Shown: piece by piece, positions 59,157-64,000 of the stretch
How the letters are laid out: each line of letters opens with the position of its first letter
How positions within the stretch are numbered: position 1 is the first letter of the stretch
Origin: Neogemmobacter tilapiae
Lineage (GTDB): Bacteria; Pseudomonadota; Alphaproteobacteria; Rhodobacterales; Rhodobacteraceae
Direction: 5' to 3'
Length of the DNA stretch: 64,000 nt
Assembly (NCBI RefSeq): GCF_014652215.1
Contig: NZ_BMYJ01000004.1
Coordinates: forward strand, 1 to 64,000
The notes under the pieces: model-generated
Database searches by the model: none
What the model was told of the DNA's origin: nothing
Seen by the model: only the letters and a program-made list of their open reading frames with translations
Program-made: the position numbers and the translations under genes

Positions 59157-59238
59157 TCCCTTTCCACCCCCGCCATTGACGCGGGGCACGGGCCAAGGTT
59201 AAGCCCTGCCTCGGACCTTTTCCAGTCAGGAACACCCG

Positions 59239-60261
59239 ATGACCGCCTTCACCCCCCGTATCTTTTCCGGCATTCAGCCTTCGGGAGGCTTGACCCTTGG
59301 CAATTATCTTGGCGCGCTGAAACGTTTTGTTGAAAAGCAGGACGAAGGCACGACGCCCACGATCTATTGCCTTGTGGACATGCACGCGATCACGGTCTGG
59401 CAAGACCCCGAAAAGCTGCGCCATGCGACGCGTGAGGCGGCGGCGGGTTTTCTTGCGGCGGGGATTGATCCGAAAAAATCGATCCTGTTCAATCAGAGCC
59501 AAGTCTCGGCCCATGCGGAACTGGGCTGGATTTTCAACTGTGTGGCGCGGATGGGCTGGATGGGGCGGATGACCCAGTGGAAGGACAAGGCGGGCAAGAA
59601 CAGCGAGAATGCCTCGCTGGGCCTGTTCGCCTATCCGGCGCTGATGGCGGCCGATATTCTGGCCTATAAGGCGACGGCTGTGCCGGTGGGCGAGGATCAG
59701 AAGCAGCATCTGGAACTGACCCGCGACATCGCGGCCAAGTTCAACAATGACTATGGCGTGGATTTCTTTCCCATGACCGAACCCTTGATCGAAGGGGCGG
59801 CGACGCGGGTGATGTCCTTGCGCGATGGGACGAAGAAGATGTCGAAATCGGACCCCTCGGATCAAAGCCGGATCAACCTGACGGATGACGCCGACGCGAT
59901 TGCCGCCAAGATCCGCAAGGCCAAGACCGACCCGGAGCCTTTGCCGGAAACGCTGGACGGTCTGCGCGACCGGCCCGAGGCGCGGAATTTGGTGAACATC
60001 TATGCGGCTTTGTCGGGGATGACAGCGGCAGGCGTGGTGGCGGAATATGCGGGGGCGCAGTTTGGCACGTTCAAACCAGCTTTGGCTGATCTGGCGGTTG
60101 CCAAGCTGTCGCCAATCACCGGGGAAATGACGCGGCTGATGCAAGATCCGGCCGAGATTGACCGCATTCTGGGCGAAGGGGCCGATCAGGCCGAGGCGAT
60201 TGCGCGGCCGGTGCTGGACGATGTTTACCGGATCACCGGCATGATCCGGTCGCGCCGGTGA
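59239..60261 (+). CDS. trpS: Tryptophan-tRNA ligase
   Basis: 340 residues. TrpS charges tRNA-Trp. Class I signatures: HIGH-like '[17 protein letters not shown]' and 'KKMSKSDP'. Its last ten codons lie in a 52-bp segment that is repeated at 62386-62437; the stop TGA overlaps the GTG of the ancestral next gene. Confidence 0.95.
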   Translation: MTAFTPRIFSGIQPSGGLTLGNYLGALKRFVEKQDEGTTPTIYCLVDMHAITVWQDPEKLRHATREAAAGFLAAGIDPKKSILFNQSQVSAHAELGWIFNCVARMGWMGRMTQWKDKAGKNSENASLGLFAYPALMAADILAYKATAVPVGEDQKQHLELTRDIAAKFNNDYGVDFFPMTEPLIEGAATRVMSLRDGTKKMSKSDPSDQSRINLTDDADAIAAKIRKAKTDPEPLPETLDGLRDRPEARNLVNIYAALSGMTAAGVVAEYAGAQFGTFKPALADLAVAKLSPITGEMTRLMQDPAEIDRILGEGADQAEAIARPVLDDVYRITGMIRSRR

Positions 60262-60283
60262 TCCGGCGGGCGGCACGGGCGGG
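60232..60283. repeat. 52-bp direct repeat, left copy (end of trpS)
   Basis: Identical to 62386-62437. It covers the last codons of trpS and the first eight codons of the gene that originally followed. An A+T-richer toxin/immunity-like cassette lies between the copies. Confidence 0.97.
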
Positions 60284-60406
60284 ATTGCGCTTTTTCAAAG
60301 CTACTACCAGAAAAGTAAGTCCTCTTCCAAGCGGTTGATTGCATGCACTTCTGCATGTAGCGGTTGTTTGAGGAGTTGCGCGTCTGCGCTGCACGTCGTG
60401 GCCTCT

Positions 60407-60823
60407 ATGTTGGAAAAAATGAAATCAAAGCTTAAAATAGCTATATTCTTGATGATAATTTTGCTTTTGGGTTTATTTTTTCCAATTTATGTATCTGGCG
60501 TTCAGTTAATGGGGGATCACGCCAATGAGGGAGAAATTTGCGCACCATTCAAAGGCGAAGGATATTGTGATGCAAGTTGGCTTGATGATGGCGCCATTAG
60601 ATTTACAGTGTTAAAATCCTTCTCTTCGCAGTGTTGCAAGATTCAAAGATACAATTTAAGCGACGGCAGGATTGATTTTGACGTTCTTGCATGTGATCCC
60701 TTGGTAGTGGGGCAAATTTCTTGCTCTAAATATGATAAAATGCCCCAGTATGGGGAGAGTTTCTCGGTTGATGGAAGAATCTTGACTATCTACAAAAATG
60801 TTGATGAGGGTAAAGATGACTGA
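60407..60823 (+). CDS. Membrane-anchored cysteine-rich protein, candidate immunity protein
   Basis: 138 residues from ATG 60407 (or ATG 60419). An N-terminal hydrophobic helix ('IAIFLMIILLLGLFFPIYV') is an anchor or signal. The mature part has six Cys ('GEICAPFKGEGYC', 'SSQCCKI', 'DVLACDP', 'ISCSK'), suggesting disulphides in the periplasm. Visibly A+T-rich, unlike trpS before it. It overlaps the next gene by eight bases. A periplasmic partner that neutralises the following putative peptidase or amidase is inferred; no family is recognised. Confidence 0.6.
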   Translation: MLEKMKSKLKIAIFLMIILLLGLFFPIYVSGVQLMGDHANEGEICAPFKGEGYCDASWLDDGAIRFTVLKSFSSQCCKIQRYNLSDGRIDFDVLACDPLVVGQISCSKYDKMPQYGESFSVDGRILTIYKNVDEGKDD

Positions 60824-62255
60824 CTTCGCGGTAATTGTAACGTGGCCACAGTATCCAATTGCCACAAGCGCAGGTCATGTGAGCGGCCTTGGACATGCAG
60901 GTGTCGTGCTGGTAAACGGTGCCTCGGGAGAGACAAAATACTTTGAGTACGGTCGCTACGATAAGGATGAGAACGGTAATCCGATTGGAGCTGTGCGCTC
61001 AGTTGGTGTGTCAAATTTGAGTATAGTAGACGGAGCAATAACACAGGCCAGCTTTGAAAAAATGATGCTAAATTTGTCCCATTCGAGTGGAAAGAACACT
61101 CTCGCCAGCGGTAGTATTTTACCTCTTTCAGAAGGTGGATTTAACTCAGCTCTCGAGTTCGCCAAACTTGCTAAAGCTGATCCGACGGGCGTTTTGGGCG
61201 ATTATGCTCTCGTTCTAGACGAAAACACTTGCTACTCCTTTGCCAAAGCGGTTGCTGCTGCCGGCGGCTCTTGGGTGGAGTGGAAGGACGGATTTTTTAT
61301 ATTTGACAATGTTCCGGCGGCTGCAATTGTTGAGTTGCAGGCGAGTGCCGGTGCGTTTGTAATTGGTGGCCCGAATGATTCAAGAATTTATATTGGCATT
61401 TCTTCTTCAATCCTGAGACTCGAAGAAGACAAATGCTTCCTCGCTGCCACACCGATCTCGATGTGGGACGGCACGACGAAGCCGATTGAGCTGGTCGAAG
61501 CCGGGGACATTGTTGTGTCTTACGACAAGGACGGGCATTTGAAACCCGGTCGGGTCAAGCGCACGATGATCAATCGAGCGAAACAGATATTGGATGTCCA
61601 TGGCCTGATGGTCACGCCAGGCCATGCCACCCTTTGCGGCGACGGGCGCTATGCCGGGCAGCATGTGCCCATCCTCGACATTCTGCGGTCTGACGGGGCG
61701 CTGGTTCTGCAAGACGGCTCTAAAATTCGCGCGGGCACTGGCTGCCGTCTGGGCACGATGGGGGACCGGATGATCACAGCTATCATCGGCGTGCCGCAGC
61801 CGGGCGGCTTGGTGCGTATCGCCGAAATTGGTCAGATTCGGGCAGGCACTCGGTTCATCAAGGAAGATGGCGAAGATGTCGCGGTCCTAGACATGATTCT
61901 AGAACATGGTGGTCACCTGACCGAGGAGGGAATGATCCAGACCGACCCCAACGGCCCCAAGATGCCGTTCCGCTGGACCTTCACCGCCACTCTGCCCAAG
62001 CCGGAAGATTATGTCCTTCAGCGTTCGGCGACGCATTTGCAGGACATCTATAAGGCCGGGGAGTGGGAGTCATTTAGGCCCTCCATGCCTCGGCCCCGCG
62101 CGGAAGCTAAGGTCGAAGATTGTTCCGACATCGCTGCGGCTCCGGCTAATGTCCCCTTGGCGATGCGCAATCATCCGGAGGCCCCGCAAGTGAACAGACG
62201 CTATCGCCGCGTAGCAAAGGCAAACGCACGAAAGGCGCAGGTCCTTTTACATTAG
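60816..62255 (+). CDS. Permuted papain/NlpC-like domain fused to Hint domain, candidate toxin
   Basis: 479 residues from ATG 60816, chosen because GAGGG lies seven bases before it. Residues about 1-190 resemble the His-first, circularly permuted papain/NlpC fold: 'SGLGHAGVVLVNG' (His about 27) with 'KYFEYGRYD', then 'DENTCYSFAKAV' (Cys about 140). Related domains are seen in polymorphic toxins and cell-wall effectors. Residues about 205-380 are a Hint domain: Cys in 'DKCFLAATPISMWDG' and block-B His in 'MVTPGHATLC' are kept, so autoprocessing is possible. There is no signal peptide. The first part is A+T-richer than the Hint part. Toxin role is inference. Confidence 0.6.
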   Translation: MTDFAVIVTWPQYPIATSAGHVSGLGHAGVVLVNGASGETKYFEYGRYDKDENGNPIGAVRSVGVSNLSIVDGAITQASFEKMMLNLSHSSGKNTLASGSILPLSEGGFNSALEFAKLAKADPTGVLGDYALVLDENTCYSFAKAVAAAGGSWVEWKDGFFIFDNVPAAAIVELQASAGAFVIGGPNDSRIYIGISSSILRLEEDKCFLAATPISMWDGTTKPIELVEAGDIVVSYDKDGHLKPGRVKRTMINRAKQILDVHGLMVTPGHATLCGDGRYAGQHVPILDILRSDGALVLQDGSKIRAGTGCRLGTMGDRMITAIIGVPQPGGLVRIAEIGQIRAGTRFIKEDGEDVAVLDMILEHGGHLTEEGMIQTDPNGPKMPFRWTFTATLPKPEDYVLQRSATHLQDIYKAGEWESFRPSMPRPRAEAKVEDCSDIAAAPANVPLAMRNHPEAPQVNRRYRRVAKANARKAQVLLH

Positions 62256-62385
62256 AACTGCAGTCAATGCATTTATGGAGCGGGATAAAACAACTTGCGC
62301 GCTGGTGTTTGGTCTGGCTCCTGCGTTTAGTACAAATGGAGGGCGAAAGGTGGAGTTCGACAAAAGCGTTCTGTCATTTTCCAGC

Positions 62386-62437
62386 ATCACCGGCATGATC
62401 CGGTCGCGCCGGTGATCCGGCGGGCGGCACGGGCGGG
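62386..62437. repeat. 52-bp direct repeat, right copy (start of downstream gene)
   Basis: Perfect copy of 60232-60283. Its second half contains the GTG start of the gene at 62412. Confidence 0.97.
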
Positions 62438-63494
62438 GCTGTTTGTTCTGCTGGTGCTGTCTTTGGGCCTGACGGGCCTTGCTGCGCTGCGGATCAGCCG
62501 GGATCCCTTGATCCGCCCCTTTGTCGATGCCGGGGCGGATCAGATTGCCGCCGCGATGGAACAGGCGATGGCGCAAGAAGCCACGCCCGAACGCCTGACG
62601 CTGGTGATGACACGGCTGTTGGCCGAGGAGCCGCGCAATTGGTTGGCCATTCAGGCGGTGGAGGCAGTGGCCGAAGAACGGCGGATTGCCTTGCCCGAGG
62701 CGCTGGTCGTGCAGCGCGCGGCGATGTGGGAGGCGGACAGCAGCTATCTGGTTCAGGCGGGGCAATGTGCGACCTGCGTTTGGGATGCGGGAACCTGCAC
62801 GATTTCAACCGCTTTGATCTGCAATGCGCCGATCCAACTGACGCCGATTGGCGATGTGGTGGGGCTGACCAAGGCGGGCAGTGCTTGGGCCACGGGCGGG
62901 GATGTGGATGAGATTGATCTGGGGCTGTCGATCATCGGTCTGGGGGCGACGGCGGCGGTGCTGGCTTCTGGCGGGACATCCTTCACGCTGAAGGCCGGGG
63001 CGGGGATGGTGAAGCTGGCGCGCAAGATGGGTATCCTGTCGCCGCGTCTGGTGGGAATGATTGGCGATGTGATCCGCCGGGGGGTGGATTGGCAGATGGT
63101 CGGGCGGATGGATTTTTCCGACCCCGCAAAACTGATCCGCGCGGATGTTGTGGCCCCCTTGGCGAGTGTCGCCAGCGATCTGGGGCGGATGGGCGCGCGG
63201 CTTCCGATGGGGGAGACGCTGCATCTGGTGCGCTATGTCGATGATGCGGCGGAGGCCCGCCGGTTGGCCAATGCGGCCGAGGCTTTGGGACCAAAGACGA
63301 TTGGGGCGGTCGAGGTGTTGGGAAAATCGCGCTTTCTGCGGGCGACGGTGCGGCTGTCGGATGTTGCTGTGCAGGTGGGGGTGGGGCTCGTGGGTCTGCT
63401 TTTGTCTTTGGGCGGCGTGCTGGGCGGTTTGGCGCAATCGGCCAGCCTGCGGGTTCTGCGGCGGCTGGCGCGCGATCCGGTGGCCTCGCGCTGA
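62412..63494 (+). CDS. Membrane-associated protein of unknown function
   Basis: 360 residues from GTG 62412. An N-terminal hydrophobic helix (about 8-28), a Cys-containing segment 'QCATCVWDAGTCTISTALICNAP' (about 117-139), further hydrophobic stretches near 170-190 and a last helix near 325-347. I do not recognise the family. In the ancestral layout it began within the trpS stop (GTGA) and was probably co-transcribed; the inserted cassette now separates them by about 2.15 kb. Confidence 0.7.
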   Translation: MIRRAARAGLFVLLVLSLGLTGLAALRISRDPLIRPFVDAGADQIAAAMEQAMAQEATPERLTLVMTRLLAEEPRNWLAIQAVEAVAEERRIALPEALVVQRAAMWEADSSYLVQAGQCATCVWDAGTCTISTALICNAPIQLTPIGDVVGLTKAGSAWATGGDVDEIDLGLSIIGLGATAAVLASGGTSFTLKAGAGMVKLARKMGILSPRLVGMIGDVIRRGVDWQMVGRMDFSDPAKLIRADVVAPLASVASDLGRMGARLPMGETLHLVRYVDDAAEARRLANAAEALGPKTIGAVEVLGKSRFLRATVRLSDVAVQVGVGLVGLLLSLGGVLGGLAQSASLRVLRRLARDPVASR

Positions 63495-63616
63495 TCCCCC
63501 TGTCACGCGCCCGATTCAATCGCAGTGCAATCTGGGCGGGACGAATCGGGCCGCCTGTCCCCCATGACCGTCTTGCGCCCTGCTGACCCGGCGCGCGCAA
63601 GCATGGCCCGTCCCTG

Positions 63617-63656
63617 CCCCCGGCCCCTTCCCCTTGGGTGCCGGGGGTCTTTTCTT
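63617..63656 (+). terminator. Intrinsic terminator-like hairpin
   Basis: CCCCCGGC, a 15-base loop, GCCGGGGG, then TCTTTTCTTT. It lies 120 bp after the preceding gene and before the VOC gene. Confidence 0.65.
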
Positions 63657-63739
63657 TCGCGCACCTTGGCTGTGCAGGCTTGGGCCTATGGCGAAAGCCG
63701 GTTTCGTCTTAGATTGGGCGGGGCAAACGGAGTCGCGAA

Positions 63740-64000
63740 ATGACCACGAAACCTATTCATCCGGGCACCCGTGTCGGGCATGTCCATCTGAAAGTCGCCG
63801 ATCTGGAGCGGGCTTTGGGGTTCTATTGCGGGGTGCTGGGGTTTGAACTGGTGCAGCGCTATGGCAAGCAAGCGGCCTTTGTTTCGGCGGGGGGCTATCA
63901 CCACCATATTGGGCTGAACACCTGGGATTCGGCGGGGGGCACACCGCCGCCGCCCGGCCATACGGGGCTTTATCACACGGCGATTCTGTATCCGGATCGC
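63740..64000 (+). CDS. VOC-family (glyoxalase/catechol dioxygenase-like) protein, partial
   Basis: The first 87 codons of a gene that runs off the right edge. GGAG lies nine bases before the ATG. 'GHVHLKVADLERALGFYCGVLGFELVQRYGKQAAFVSAGGYHHHIGLNTWDS' is the first VOC beta-alpha-beta-beta-beta unit with metal ligands His in 'VHLKV' and 'HHHIGLN'. The 'HPGTRVGHVHLKVADL' start is typical of catechol-2,3-dioxygenase-like VOC proteins. The product cannot be refined from this part. Confidence 0.85.
   Translation, partial: MTTKPIHPGTRVGHVHLKVADLERALGFYCGVLGFELVQRYGKQAAFVSAGGYHHHIGLNTWDSAGGTPPPPGHTGLYHTAILYPDR

Noticed and set aside
1-64000. tRNA or rRNA genes, in particular a tRNA attachment site for the islands
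   Set aside because: I found no cloverleaf-like sequence or rRNA segment by eye; the two island-like insertions are bounded by protein-coding repeats instead. A covariance search would be needed to exclude tRNAs fully.

Overview
The window looks like a chromosomal segment of a GC-rich alphaproteobacterium of the Rhodobacteraceae/Paracoccaceae type. The evidence is gene order and families typical of that group: rsmI-yraN-gshB divergent from an LpoA-like lipoprotein gene, ftsE-ftsX-plsC, lysA with a TIGR02302/DUF4175 gene, a two-domain ALDH16, DUF1523, RTX proteins and the short GC-rich intergenic repeats. Only sequence reading was possible, so every function is a family-level call.

Layout. 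(1) Positions 1-9,588 are an accessory island bracketed by an exact direct repeat of at least 116 bp (1-116 and 9461-9576), which encodes what looks like the C-terminus of an S24/LexA-like phage repressor. Its core (209-5205) combines a QueC-like zinc/PP-loop enzyme, a PfkB kinase-nucleoside deoxyribosyltransferase fusion, a small beta-rich protein, an Ogg-like HhH-GPD DNA glycosylase, an Xre regulator, a VUT (queuosine-precursor type) transporter and a zinc-less TGT/DpdA-like transglycosylase. I read this as a candidate, possibly undescribed, 7-deazaguanine-related nucleic-acid modification, editing or defence system. It is followed by a membrane protein, a HEPN-like protein, a Dam-type methylase, a GNAT-like protein and a SUKH immunity-like protein. 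(2) 9,876-16,932 carries two secreted RTX proteins: a GH5-like glycosidase fused to RTX repeats, and a beta-helix/cadherin/RTX giant protein. (3) 16,980-27,796 is mixed housekeeping and metabolism: two tatA paralogues in a tandem duplication, YciI, HAD, ornithine cyclodeaminase family, creatinase with a strongly structured leader, a phytase-type exported protein behind a three-repeat Pho box, an L,D-transpeptidase, YbjN, cupin and panBC. (4) 27,875-36,805 is a nine-gene run built around an AAA+ ATPase with a coiled-coil protein, four small membrane proteins and proteins of unknown function, plus an embedded AlbA_2/Schlafen-type gene. (5) 36,921-46,457 holds an RTX protein, deoC with ALDH16, a PNPOx-like protein, TfoX-N, plsC, ftsX, ftsE and a zinc-ribbon membrane protein. 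(6) 46,512-64,000 is mainly core genes (TIGR02302, lysA, gshB, yraN, rsmI, LpoA-like, glnD, murJ, a rhomboid-like gene, trpS). One A+T-richer toxin/immunity-like cassette is inserted exactly between trpS and its ancestral neighbour, flanked by a perfect 52-bp direct repeat.

How parts may work together. In the island, the transporter could bring in a deazapurine base, the QueC-like enzyme could activate it, the transglycosylase could exchange it into a nucleic acid, the glycosylase could remove bases and the kinase-NDT fusion could handle nucleosides, under Xre control. This is inference from families and adjacency. The inserted toxin gene combines a His-before-Cys, permuted papain-like domain with a Hint autoprocessing domain, preceded by an overlapping gene for a membrane-anchored, cysteine-rich partner.
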